This document shows, piece after piece, positions 1-7,725 of a DNA stretch of 64,000 bases. Under the pieces are notes generated by a model. That model was not told the origin of the DNA. It saw only the letters and a list, made by a program, of their open reading frames with translations, and made no database searches. This DNA is from Phocoena phocoena (taxonomy: Eukaryota; Chordata; Mammalia; Artiodactyla; Phocoenidae). Numbering within the stretch: the stretch's first letter is position 1; each line of letters starts with the position of its first letter. A program made the position numbers and the translations under genes. The stretch is taken from contig NC_089239.1 of NCBI RefSeq assembly GCF_963924675.1, positions 671,001 through 735,000 of the forward strand, in the 5' to 3' direction.

Positions 1-262
1 CATGCATTCCTACTGTAATGAAAGCACAGAATTCTTCCTGTTAAACTGCAGCATTTCAGAAGAGACTAAGGACCGAGAGCCCACTTAAGAGAGTTCCGGG
101 ATGAGGGAGCTGCCTGCATGTTGAACACCCTATGAAGAAAAGTTGATTCAGGGAGGGTACTAGTGTGTAGCTAGAGCCTCCTTTGACTTGTGAGAAAACA
201 CAGGGTTATAGCTGCATGTTCACTGGAGACGGAGGCCAGATGGCAGAAATCTTCCCTGCCCG
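1..262. repeat. Left arm of segment A (unit 1)
   Basis: Unique-looking DNA with no SINE. It contains an EcoRI-type GAATTC at 29-34, changed in unit 21, and module copy 'a' around GTTGATTCA at 142-150. The first 202 bp match the start of segment B with one substitution. I recognise no known family in it. Confidence 0.8.
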
Positions 263-474
263 TTTATTTTGCCCCTTCTTCGGCCACGTGCGGGCCTCTA
301 ACTGTGGTGGCCTCTCCCGTTGCGGATGACACGTTCCAGAAGCCCAGGCCCAGCGGCCATGGCTCACGGGCCCAGCCGCTCTGCGTCCTGTGGGATCTTC
401 CCAGACTGGGCTACGAAACCGTGTTGACGGCTTCGGCAGGCGGACTCTCAACCACTGCGCCACCAGGGAAACCC
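263..474 (-). mobile_element. SINE-1, unit 1: CHR-type tRNA-derived SINE, antisense
   Basis: On the minus strand the tRNA-like head starts at 474 and the tail lies toward 263. The + strand shows CACGTGCGGGCCTCT, GTGGCCTCTCCCGTTGCGGA, GCGGCCATGGCTCACGGG and CCACTGCGCCACCAGGG, all matching my memory of the cetacean CHR SINE. The A box (452-462) is intact; the B-box region is degraded (GTTTCGTAGCC). The tail has decayed to TTTATTTTGCCCCTTCTT. No convincing target-site duplication: CTTCCCTGCCC on the left and CTTGCCCATCT on the right are only weakly alike. Derived states CTCTGCGTCCTG and GCTTCGGC are shared with SINE-3. Confidence 0.88.
459..468 (+). other. CTCF-like core in the SINE-1 head
   Basis: GCCACCAGGG equals the first ten bases of the common CTCF motif, but the following GGCGC part is absent (AAACC here). 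The same ten bases occur in SINE-3 at 2314-2323. SINE-2 has GCCACCGGGG. Confidence 0.2.
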
Positions 475-640
475 CGCTTGCCCATCTTGAAAGGTCCATT
501 CGTGCTGTCTGGAACCTTCCTAAAGTACAGGTTTCTAACGGGCCTGTAGGCAGTGTAGGCAGTACTCGGGGAACAAAGGCATTTTCGCCGAATATACAGG
601 GTGCTACCGTAGCCCGTTTAGGAGCGGCACATGATTATAG

Positions 641-760
641 GCCTAACTTGAGCCTGCCTCGGTTGACGCAGTTCACTAAACGCAGGACACCCTGCGAGTA
701 GAAGTTCATTCAGGGAAGGACCCATTGTGTATCTTGAGGGAGAAAGGCTGCTCGTGTTCC
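641..760. repeat. Internal module b (partial copy), unit 1
   Basis: Third, shorter relative of modules I and II. It aligns over GGCCT(A/C)ACT..AGCCTG, a GA(C/G)GCAGTT stretch, the GAAGTT(C/G)ATTCA box at 702-712, and CCCATTGTG at 721-729, which module II repeats at 905-913. The spacing between this box and the one at 886 is 184 bp, hinting at an ancestral period near 180 bp. The homology fades after about 760. Confidence 0.6.
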
Positions 761-781
761 ACCTGCAACTAAAGGAGACTT

Positions 782-798
782 CTTCGTGTAACACGGCA
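782..798 (+). other. CENP-B-box-like 17-mer
   Basis: CTTCGTGTAACACGGCA matches the essential core pattern TTCGnnnnAnnCGGG at all fixed positions but the last (C for G). A one-mismatch hit in 2.7 kb on both strands is expected by chance roughly once every two units of unrelated sequence, so this is weak alone. Confidence 0.2.
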
Positions 799-945
799 GT
801 GTTTTGGGAGAGGAAATGCTTATAGGCCTCACTAGAGCCTGTCTTGTTGGAGGCAGTTTGCTACCCGCAGAAGTCTCTGCGAAAGAAGTTGATTCACGTC
901 AGGGCCCATTGTGAACCTCCTGTGTCTTTCGACACCTTAAATTTA

Positions 946-954
946 CAGGTAAGT
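946..954 (+). other. Perfect 5' splice-site consensus joined to a 3'-splice-like tract
   Basis: CAG|GTAAGTA, preceded by CTCCTGTGTCTTTC and ending TTTACAG, so acceptor-like and donor-like signals abut. I saw no unit in which it is altered. No transcript evidence is available. Confidence 0.3.
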
Positions 955-967
955 ATACTGCATGTTT

Positions 968-983
968 GCCTGCAAATGCAGGC
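968..983 (+). other. Short perfect inverted repeat
   Basis: GCCTGCA-AA-TGCAGGC, 7-bp arms around two bases, 20 bp after the GTAAGT motif. Conserved in all copies I checked. Too short to call an RNA structure. Confidence 0.4.
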
Positions 984-1283
984 CTGATGGCACAAGGCGT
1001 GTTTCCCATTCTGAAAGTTCTGTTCACGGGGCCTTGAATTTCCCGGAGAGGCATACTGTTCACGGCTCTGTTGAAATTGTAGGCCTGGCTCTGGGAAGAA
1101 ATGGGGTTTTCGCTACTAAAACATGCTGCTTCCAAGGCCCGGTTGGGAGCTGATGCTGTCATTCTCTATACCTACGTGAAGACCAAAAGTCAGCCGTTGC
1201 CTCGAGGTAAGGCCCTGAATTGCCCTGCTGAAGCGGAGGCATGCAGCAGTTTCAAAATGGACTTCGTCGCAGTGCAGGAAGGC

Positions 1284-1307
1284 TTTTTTTTTTCTTCTTC
1301 TTCTTTG
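1284..1307 (+). repeat. T-tract and TTC microsatellite at the SINE-2 tail (unit 1)
   Basis: T10 followed by a TTC run in units 1, 3, 4 and 6; T7 with one more TTC in all other units. The two forms differ by one substitution and keep the same length, so the tract is unusually stable for a simple repeat across 24 copies. Confidence 0.85.
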
Positions 1308-1430
1308 TACACGGGGCTCTCACTGTTGTGGCCTCTCCCGCTCCGGAGCAGAGACTACAGACGTGCAGGCTCAGCGGCCTGGGCTCTCGGGCCTATTCAT
1401 TCAAGGGCATGTTGGAACCTCCCGGTCCGG

Positions 1431-1483
1431 GGCACGAACTCGTGTCTCCTGCATCGGCAGGCAGACCCTCCACCACTGCGCCA
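1431..1483 (-). promoter_or_regulatory. Pol III internal promoter elements of SINE-2 (A and B boxes)
   Basis: On the minus strand TGGCGCAGTGG (1473-1483) fits the A-box consensus, and GAGTTCGTGCC (1431-1441) differs from the B-box consensus at few positions. Spacing is tRNA-like. Similar boxes are more degraded in SINE-1 and one-mismatch in SINE-3. Activity is unknown. Confidence 0.45.
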
Positions 1484-1495
1484 CCGGGGAAGCCC

Positions 1496-1866
1496 GACTT
1501 TCTGTATTATTGTAACGTTAGCACACATTTCCGGACACATAGAACACTCGCGTGGGCACCCTATTCCCTGCAAGGACACTGAGTAGCGGCAGGCTCCACT
1601 CTTCTGCTCAGAAACATCCAGGCCCGGAAGCCATTCCCAGTCACTCTGTGTATGCCGAGCGTAGGGAAACACACGGCACTCTCCCCTGGGACAGCTAGAT
1701 TTCGTCAGCACACCAACAACTCCAGGAAGTCCGTTCTCTCGCGTGCTACAGGCCATAGAGGTCTTCCTCATTGCCCTCATCTGAGCTGCACCGGGAAAAA
1801 CCATCTGCTTCGCATTCTATCTACGAACTCGTACTCGAAGACACCATACGATGAGGACATAGCCGG
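1496..1866. repeat. Right arm of segment A (unit 1)
   Basis: Follows SINE-2. It aligns without large gaps to 2330-2700 in segment B, with clear divergence from 1496 to about 1760 and near identity from 1761 to 1866. From unit 7 onward the end of this arm carries two linked changes, CCCTCTG for CCATCTG and GTTCTCG for GTACTCG, that are not found at the end of segment B. Confidence 0.8.
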
Positions 1867-2068
1867 CATGCATTCCTACTGTAATGAAAGCACAGAATTC
1901 TTCCTGTTAAACTGCAGCATTTCAGAAGAGACTAAGGACCGAGAGCCTACTTAAGAGAGTTCCGGGATGAGGGAGCTGCCTGCATGTTGAACACCCTATG
2001 AAGAAAAGTTGATTCAGGGAGGGTACTAGTGTGTAGCTAGAGCCTCCTTTGACTTGTGAGAAAACACA
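1761..2068. repeat. A/B junction block of about 308 bp, nearly identical at both junctions of each unit
   Basis: The last 106 bp of a segment plus the first 202 bp of the next form a block that occurs at the A-to-B junction (here) and at the B-to-A junction (2595-2902). Between these two copies I see one constant difference, CT against CC in GAGCC(T/C)AC. The adjoining cores of A and B are far more diverged. The contrast suggests local homogenisation by conversion or crossover, or an age difference between block and cores. Confidence 0.8.
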
Positions 2069-2700
2069 AGGATATAGGCTGCATGTTCACTGGAGACGGA
2101 GGCCAGATGGCAGAAATCTACCCTGCCCTTTTATTTTCCATATGCGGGCCTCTAACTGCTGTGGCCTCTCCCGTTGCGGATCCCAGGCTTCAGAAGCGCG
2201 GGCCCAGCGGCCATGGCTCACGGGCCCAGCCGCCTCTGCGTCCTGTGCGATCTCCCCGGGACGGGCCACGAACCTGTGTACCCCGCTTCGGCAGGCAGAC
2301 TCTCAAACACTGCGCCACCAGGGAAGCCCGACGTTCTGCATTTCTTTACCGTTAGCACACGTCGCCGGACACTTAGAACACTCGCGTTGGCACCCTCGTC
2401 CCTGTGAGGACACTGAGGAGCTGCAGGCTCCAGTGTTCCGCTTAGAAACATCCAGGCCCGGATGCACTTCCCGATCTCTCCGTGTATGCCGAGTGCGTGG
2501 CAACAAACTGCACTCTTCCTTGGGACAGCTAGATTTCGTCAGCACGCCCAGAGCTCCAGGAAGTCCGCTCTCTCACGTCCTACGTGCCACAGAAGTCTTC
2601 CTCATTGCCCTCATCTGAGCTGCACCGGGAAAAACCATCTGCTTCGCATTCTATCTACGAACTCGTACTCGAAGACACCATACGATGAGGACATAGCCGG
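1867..2700. repeat. Segment B of unit 1 (short half-unit)
   Basis: The short half of the dimer: left arm 1867-2128, antisense SINE-3 2129-2329, right arm 2330-2700. The left arm matches A's left arm almost base for base; the right arm matches the sequence after SINE-2 in A, with frequent substitutions in its central part and near identity again over its last 106 bp. B thus has the left flank of SINE-1 and the right flank of SINE-2 around one SINE, which is what a SINE-1 x SINE-2 deletion would leave. A frame of about 190 codons at 2049-2618 is open in every copy, but it reads through antisense SINE and I do not regard it as a gene. Confidence 0.88.
2129..2329 (-). mobile_element. SINE-3, unit 1: chimeric CHR-type SINE in segment B, antisense
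   Basis: The tail side (TTTTATTTTCCATATGCGGG) and left flank resemble SINE-1; the head side ends AGGGAAGCCCGAC and runs into a flank homologous to that of SINE-2. It shares the derived CTCTGCGTCCTG and GCTTCGGC states with SINE-1 but not SINE-1's GGGAAACCCC end. The changeover lies between about 2294 and 2329. B-box-like GGCCACGAACC (GGTTCGTGGCC on the SINE strand) is near consensus; the A box has one mismatch (2307-2317). Confidence 0.86.
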
Positions 2701-2962
2701 CATGCATTCCTACTGTAATGAAAGCACAGAATTCTTCCTGTTAAACTGCAGCATTTCAGAAGAGACTAAGGACCGAGAGCCCACTTAAGAGAGTTCCGGG
2801 ATGAGGGAGCTGCCTGCATGTTGAACACCCTATGAAGAAAAGTTGATTCAGGGAGGGTACTAGTGTGTAGCTAGAGCCTCCTTTGACTTGTGAGAAAACA
2901 CAGGGTTATAGCTGCATGTTCACTGGAGACGGAGGCCAGATGGCAGAAATCTTCCCTGCCCG

Positions 2963-3174
2963 TTTATTTTGCCCCTTCTTCGGCCACGTGCGGGCCTCTA
3001 ACTGTGGTGGCCTCTCCCGTTGCGGATGACACGTTCCAGAAGCCCAGGCCCAGCGGCCATGGCTCACGGGCCCAGCCGCTCTGCGTCCTGTGGGATCTTC
3101 CCAGACTGGGCTACGAAACCGTGTTGACGGCTTCGGCAGGCGGACTCTCAACCACTGCGCCACCAGGGAAACCC
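2963..3174 (-). mobile_element. SINE-1, unit 2
   Basis: Same states as in unit 1 (CTAACTGTGG, GATGACAC). Confidence 0.87.
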
Positions 3175-3983
3175 CGCTTGCCCATCTTGAAAGGTCCATT
3201 CGTGCTGTCTGGAACCTTCCTAAAGTACAGGTTTCTAACGGGCCTGTAGGCAGTGTAGGCAGTACTCGGGGAACAAAGGCATTTTCGCCGAATATACAGG
3301 GTGCTACCGTAGCCCGTTTAGGAGCGGCACATGATTATAGGCCTAACTTGAGCCTGCCTCGGTTGACGCAGTTCACTAAACGCAGGACACCTTGCGAGTA
3401 GAAGTTCATTCAGGGAAGGACCCATTGTGTATCTTGAGGGAGAAAGGCTGCTCGTGTTCCACCTGCAACTAAAGGAGACTTCTTCGTGTAACACGGCAGT
3501 GTTTTGGGAGAGGAAATGCTTATAGGCCTCACTAGAGCCTGTCTTGTTGGAGGCAGTTTGCTACCCGCAGAAGTCTCTGCGAAAGAAGTTGATTCACGAC
3601 AGGGCCCATTGTGAACCTCCTGTGTCTTTCGACACCTTAAATTTACAGGTAAGTATACTGCATGTTTGCCTGCAAATGCAGGCCTGATGGCACAAGGCGT
3701 GTTTCCCATTCTGAAAGTTCTGTTCACGGGGCCTTGAATTTCCCGGAGAGGCATACTGTTCACGGCTCTGTTGAAATTGTAGGCCTGGCTCTGGGAAGAA
3801 ATAGGGTTTTCGCTACTAAAACATGCTGCTTCCAAGGCCCGGTTGGGAGCTGATGCTGTCATTCTCTATACCTACGTGAAGACCAAAAGTCAGCCGTTGC
3901 CTCGAGGTAAGGCCCTGAATTGCCCTGCTGAAGCGGAGGCATGCAGCAGTTTCAAAATGGACTTCGTCGCAGTGCAGGAAGGC

Positions 3984-4195
3984 TTTTTTTCTTCTTCTTC
4001 TTCTTTGTACACGGGGCTCTCACTGTTGTGGCCTCTCCCGCTCCGGAGCAGAGACTACAGACGTGCAGGCTCAGCGGCCTGGGCTCTCGGGCCTATTCAT
4101 TCAAGGGCATGTTGGAACCTCCCGGTCCGGGGCACGAACTCGTGTCTCCTGCATCGGCAGGCAGACCCTCCACCACTGCGCCACCGGGGAAGCCC
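3984..4195 (-). mobile_element. SINE-2, unit 2
   Basis: T to C at 3991 shortens the T tract to seven and lengthens the TTC run, without changing length. Confidence 0.87.
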
Positions 4196-4828
4196 GACTT
4201 TCTGCATTATTGTAACGTTAGCACACATTTCCGGACACATAGAACACTCGTGTGGGCACCCTATTCCCTGCAAGGACACTGAGTAGCGGCAGGCTCCACT
4301 CTTCTGCTCAGAAACATCCAGTCCCGGAAGCCATTCCCAGTCACTCTGTGTATGCCGAGCGTAGGGAAACACACGGCACTCTCCCCTGGGACAGCTAGAT
4401 TTCGTCAGCACACCAACAACTCCAGGAAGTCCGTTCTCTCGCGTGCTACAGGCCATAGAGGTCTTCCTCATTGCCCTCATCTGAGCTGCACCGGGAAAAA
4501 CCATCTGCTTCGCATTGTATCTACGAACTCGTACTCGAAGACACCATACGATGAGGACATAGCCGGCATGCATTCCTACTGTAATGAAAGCACAGAATTC
4601 TTCCTGTTAAACTGCAGCATTTCAGAAGAGACTAAGGACCGAGAGCCTACTTAAGAGAGTTCCGGGATGAGGGAGCTGCCTGCATGTTGAACACCCTATG
4701 AAGAAAAGTTGATTCAGGGAGGGTACTAGTGTGTAGCTAGAGCCTCCTTTGACTTGTGAGAAAACACAAGGATATAGGCTGCATGTTCACTGGAGACGGA
4801 GGCCAGATGGCAGAAATCTACCCTGCCC

Positions 4829-5029
4829 TTTTATTTTCCATATGCGGGCCTCTAACTGCTGTGGCCTCTCCCGTTGCGGATCCCAGGCTCCAGAAGCGCG
4901 GGCCCAGCGGCCATGGCTCACGGGCCCAGCCGCCTCTGCGTCCTGTGCGATCTCCCCGGGACGGGCCACGAACCTGTGTACCCCGCTTCGGCAGGCAGAC
5001 TCTCAAACACTGCGCCACCAGGGAAGCCC
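4829..5029 (-). mobile_element. SINE-3, unit 2
   Basis: CTCCAGAAG where unit 1 has CTTCAGAAG; otherwise as unit 1. Confidence 0.86.
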
Positions 5030-5349
5030 GACGTTCTGCATTTCTTTACCGTTAGCACACGTCGCCGGACACTTAGAACACTCGCGTTGGCACCCTCGTC
5101 CCTGTGAGGACACTGAGGAGCTGCAGGCTCCAGTGTTCCGCTTAGAAACATCCAGGCCCGGATGCACTTCCCGATCTCTCCGTGTATGCCGAGTGCGTGG
5201 CAACAAACTGCACTCTTCTTTGGGACAGCTAGATTTCGTCAGCACGCCCAGAGCTCCAGGAAGTCCGCTCTCTCACGTCCTACGTGCCACAGAAGTCTTC
5301 CTCATTGCCCTCATCTGAGCTGCACCGGGAAAAACCATCTGCTTCGCAT

Positions 5350-5355
5350 TCTACG
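5350..5355 (+). other. 4-bp deletion site, unit 2
   Basis: CATTCTACGAAC replaces CATTCTATCTACGAAC near the end of segment B. The removed bases overlap a CTATCTA direct repeat, which fits replication slippage. Unique to this unit. Confidence 0.9.
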
Positions 5356-5658
5356 AACTCGTACTCGAAGACACCATACGATGAGGACATAGCCGGCATG
5401 CATTCCTACTGTAATGAAAGCACAGAATTCTTCCTGTTAAACTGCAGCATTTCAGAAGAGACTAAGGACCGAGAGCCCACTTAAGAGAGTTCCGGGATGA
5501 GGGAGCTGCCTGCATGTTGAACACCCTATGAAGAAAAGTTGATTCAGGGAGGGTACTAGTGTGTAGCTAGAGCCTCCTTTGACTTGTGAGAAAACACAGG
5601 GTTATAGCTGCATGTTCACTGGAGACGGAGGCCAGATGGCAGAAATCTTCCCTGCCCG

Positions 5659-5870
5659 TTTATTTTGCCCCTTCTTCGGCCACGTGCGGGCCTCTGACTG
5701 TTGTGGCCTCTCCCGTTGCGGATCACACGTTCCAGAAGCCCAGGCCCAGCGGCCATGGCTCACGGGCCCAGCCGCTCTGCGTCCTGTGGGATCTTCCCAG
5801 ACTGGGCTACGAAACCGTGTTGACGGCTTCGGCAGGCGGACTCTCAACCACTGCGCCACCAGGGAAACCC
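5659..5870 (-). mobile_element. SINE-1, unit 3
   Basis: GACTGTTGTGG and GATCACAC variant. The TGTTGTGG form is closer to the remembered family sequence than the form in unit 1. Confidence 0.87.
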
Positions 5871-6679
5871 CGCTTGCCCATCTTGAAAGGTCCATTCGTG
5901 CTGTCTGGAACCTTCCTAAAGTACAGGTTTCTAACGGGCCTGTAGGCAGTGTAGGCAGTACTCGGGGAACAAAGGCATTTTCGCCGAATATACAGGGTGC
6001 TACCGTAGCCCGTTTAGGAGCGGCACATGATTATAGGCCTAACTTGAGCCTGCCTCGGTTGACGCAGTTCACTAAACGCAGGACACCCTGCGAGTAGAAG
6101 TTCATTCAGGGAAGGACCCATTGTGTATCTTGAGGGAGAAAGGCTGCTCGTGTTCCACCTGCAACTAAAGGAGACTTCTTCGTGTAACACGGCAGTGTTT
6201 TGGGAGAGGAAATGCTTATAGGCCTCACTAGAGCCTGTCTTGTTGGAGGCAGTTTGCTACCCGCAGAAGTCTCTGCGAAAGAAGTTGATTCACGTCAGGG
6301 CCCATTGTGAACCTCCTGTGTCTTTCGACACCTTAAATTTACAGGTAAGTATACTGCGTGTTTGCCTGCAAATGCAGGCCTGATGGCACAAGGCGTGTTT
6401 CCCATTCTGAAAGTTCTGTTCACGGGGCCTTGAATTTCCCGGAGAGGCATACTGTTCACGGCTCTGTTGAAATTGTAGGCCTGGCTCTGGGAAGAAATGG
6501 GGTTTTCGCTACTAAAACATGCTGCTTCCAAGGCCCGGTTGGGAGCTGATGCTGTCATTCTCTATACCTACGTGAAGACCAAAAGTCAGCCGTTGCCTCG
6601 AGGTAAGGCCCTGAATTGCCCTGCTGAAGCGGAGGCATGCAGCAGTTTCAAAATGGACTTCGTCGCAGTGCAGGAAGGC

Positions 6680-6891
6680 TTTTTTTTTTCTTCTTCTTCT
6701 TTGTACACGGGGCTCTCACTGTTGTGGCCTCTCCCGCTCCGGAGCAGAGACTACAGACGTGCAGGCTCAGCGGCCTGGGCTCTCGGGCCTATTCATTCAA
6801 GGGCATGTTGGAACCTCCCAGTCCGGGGCACGAACTCGTGTCTCCTGCATCGGCAGGCAGACCCTCCACCACTGCGCCACCGGGGAAGCCC
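6680..6891 (-). mobile_element. SINE-2, unit 3
   Basis: T10 tract; A at 6820 (CCCAGTCC) as in unit 5. Confidence 0.87.
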
Positions 6892-7524
6892 GACTTTCTG
6901 TATTATTGTAACGTTAGCACACATTTCCGGACACATAGAACACTCGCGTGGGCACCCTATTCCCTGCAAGGACACTGAGTAGCGGCAGGCTCCACTCTTC
7001 TGCTCAGAAACATCCAGGCCCGGAAGCCATTCCCAGTCACTCTGTGTATGCCGAGCGTAGGGAAACACACGGCACTCTCCCCTGGGACAGCTAGATTTCG
7101 TCAGCACACCAACAACTCCAGGAAGTCCGTTCTCTCGCGTGCTACAGGCCATAGAGGTCTTCCTCATTGCCCTCATCTGAGCTGCACCGGGAAAAACCAT
7201 CTGCTTCGCATTCTATCTACGAACTCGTACTCGAAGACACCATACGATGAGGACATAGCCGGCATGCATTCCTACTGTAATGAAAGCACAGAATTCTTCC
7301 TGTTAAACTGCAGCATTTCAGAAGAGACTAAGGACCGAGAGCCTACTTAAGAGAGTTCCGGGATGAGGGAGCTGCCTGCATGTTGAACACCCTATGAAGA
7401 AAAGTTGATTCAGGGAGGGTACTAGTGTGTAGCTAGAGCCTCCTTTGACTTGTGAGAAAACACAAGGATATAGGCTGCATGTTCACTGGAGACGGAGGCC
7501 AGATGGCAGAAATCTACCCTGCCC

Positions 7525-7725
7525 TTTTATTTTCCATATGCGGGCCTCTAACTGCTGTGGCCTCTCCCGTTGCGGATCCCAGGCTTCAGAAGCGCGGGCC
7601 CAGCGGCCATGGCTCACGGGCCCAGCCGCCTCTGCGTCCTGTGCGATCTCCCCGGGACGGGCCACGAACCTGTGTACCCCGCTTCGGCAGGCAGACTCTC
7701 AAACACTGCGCCACCAGGGAAGCCC
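7525..7725 (-). mobile_element. SINE-3, unit 3
   Basis: CTTCAGAAG state, as unit 1. Confidence 0.86.

Larger units (their letters stand above)
84..608. repeat. Internal module I (interrupted by SINE-1), unit 1
   Basis: Homologous to module II (about 825-1133). Shared landmarks in order: GTTGATTCA (142 and 888), GCATGTT (213 and 960), GATGGCA (239 and 986), CCCATCTTGAAAG/CCCATTCTGAAAG (481 and 1006), and TGTAGGC followed by ATTTTCGC/GTTTTCGC (near 557-590 and 1079-1112). A 40-base gapless comparison of 477-516 with 1001-1040 gives about 65% identity by eye. Length from the first landmark to the end is about 250 bp in both once the 212-bp SINE is removed. Confidence 0.65.
825..1133. repeat. 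Internal module II (uninterrupted), unit 1
   Basis: Diverged copy of module I without the SINE, so it serves as a paralogous empty site: where module I reads CAGAAATCTTCCC, then the SINE, then CCCATCTTGAAAG, module II reads straight through CACAAGGCGTGTTTCCC and ATTCTGAAAG. This order implies that the module duplicated before SINE-1 inserted. Confidence 0.62.
475..1283. repeat. SINE-free middle of segment A, absent from segment B (unit 1)
   Basis: About 0.8 kb between SINE-1 and SINE-2. It is built largely from diverged internal repeats: the end of module I (475-608), partial module 'b' (about 641-760) and module II (about 795-1140). It also holds the CAG|GTAAGT motif (946-954), a small palindrome (968-983) and a CENP-B-like 17-mer (782-798). 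No coding signal or recognised transposon is visible. The same stretch recurs in every unit. Confidence 0.8.
1284..1495 (-). mobile_element. SINE-2, unit 1: CHR-type SINE, antisense, tail best preserved
   Basis: The head is at 1495 and the tail at 1284, where the + strand has T10 followed by a short TTC run (A-rich tail on the SINE strand). The 3' body reads GGGCTCTCACTGTTGTGGCC. A box CCACTGCGCCA at 1473-1483 and B-box-like GGCACGAACTC at 1431-1441 are close to the Pol III consensus. The middle (about 1379-1415) is diverged. The retained tail suggests a separate insertion from SINE-1. I see no target-site duplication. Confidence 0.88.
1..1866. repeat. Segment A of unit 1 (long half-unit)
   Basis: The long half of the dimeric unit. 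Order: left arm 1-262, antisense SINE-1 263-474, SINE-free middle 475-1283, antisense SINE-2 1284-1495, right arm 1496-1866. It begins and ends with the same sequence as segment B (1867-2700), so A and B are homologous half-units and A has about 1,030 bp more. A-specific marks: CC at 81-82 (segment B has CT) and CAGGGTTATAG at 202-212 (B has CAAGGATATAGG). Confidence 0.9.
1..2700. repeat. Repeat unit 1 (2,700 bp)
   Basis: Reference unit. Segment B starts at 1867. Diagnostic states: SINE-1 with CTAACTGTGG and GATGACAC; CACGTCAGG; GAGAGGCATACTG; GAAGAAATGG; a T10 tract in SINE-2; segment B with CTTCAGAAG, GACGTTCTGC and AGAGCTCC. I found no difference from unit 4. Confidence 0.96.
2701..5396. 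repeat. Repeat unit 2 (2,696 bp, 4-bp deletion)
   Basis: Segment B starts at 4567. Differs from unit 1 by CACGACAGG, GAAGAAATAGG, a T7 tract in SINE-2, CATCCAGTCC and CTCCAGAAG in segment B. Private changes: C to T at 3392, C to G at 4517, and loss of four bases (CTATCTACG to CTACG) near 5351 at the end of segment B. Closest to units 5 and 7 over segment A. Confidence 0.96.

Noticed and set aside
475..1283. LTR retrovirus or LINE fragment in the middle of segment A
   Set aside because: I found no primer-binding site, polypurine tract, terminal repeat pair or recognisable reverse-transcriptase motif; the internal modules explain the structure better.
1431..1495. tRNA gene on the minus strand
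   Set aside because: A and B boxes are present, but this is the tRNA-derived head of a SINE followed by SINE body and A-rich tail; I see no complete cloverleaf.
3410..3862. Longer minus-strand open frame in units 2, 5 and 7
   Set aside because: It is extended only because the change in CACGACAGG removes a stop codon on that strand; it has no domain and tracks the unit class.
6358..6358. A-to-G change in unit 3 as a functional variant
   Set aside because: A single private substitution in repeat DNA with no gene context.
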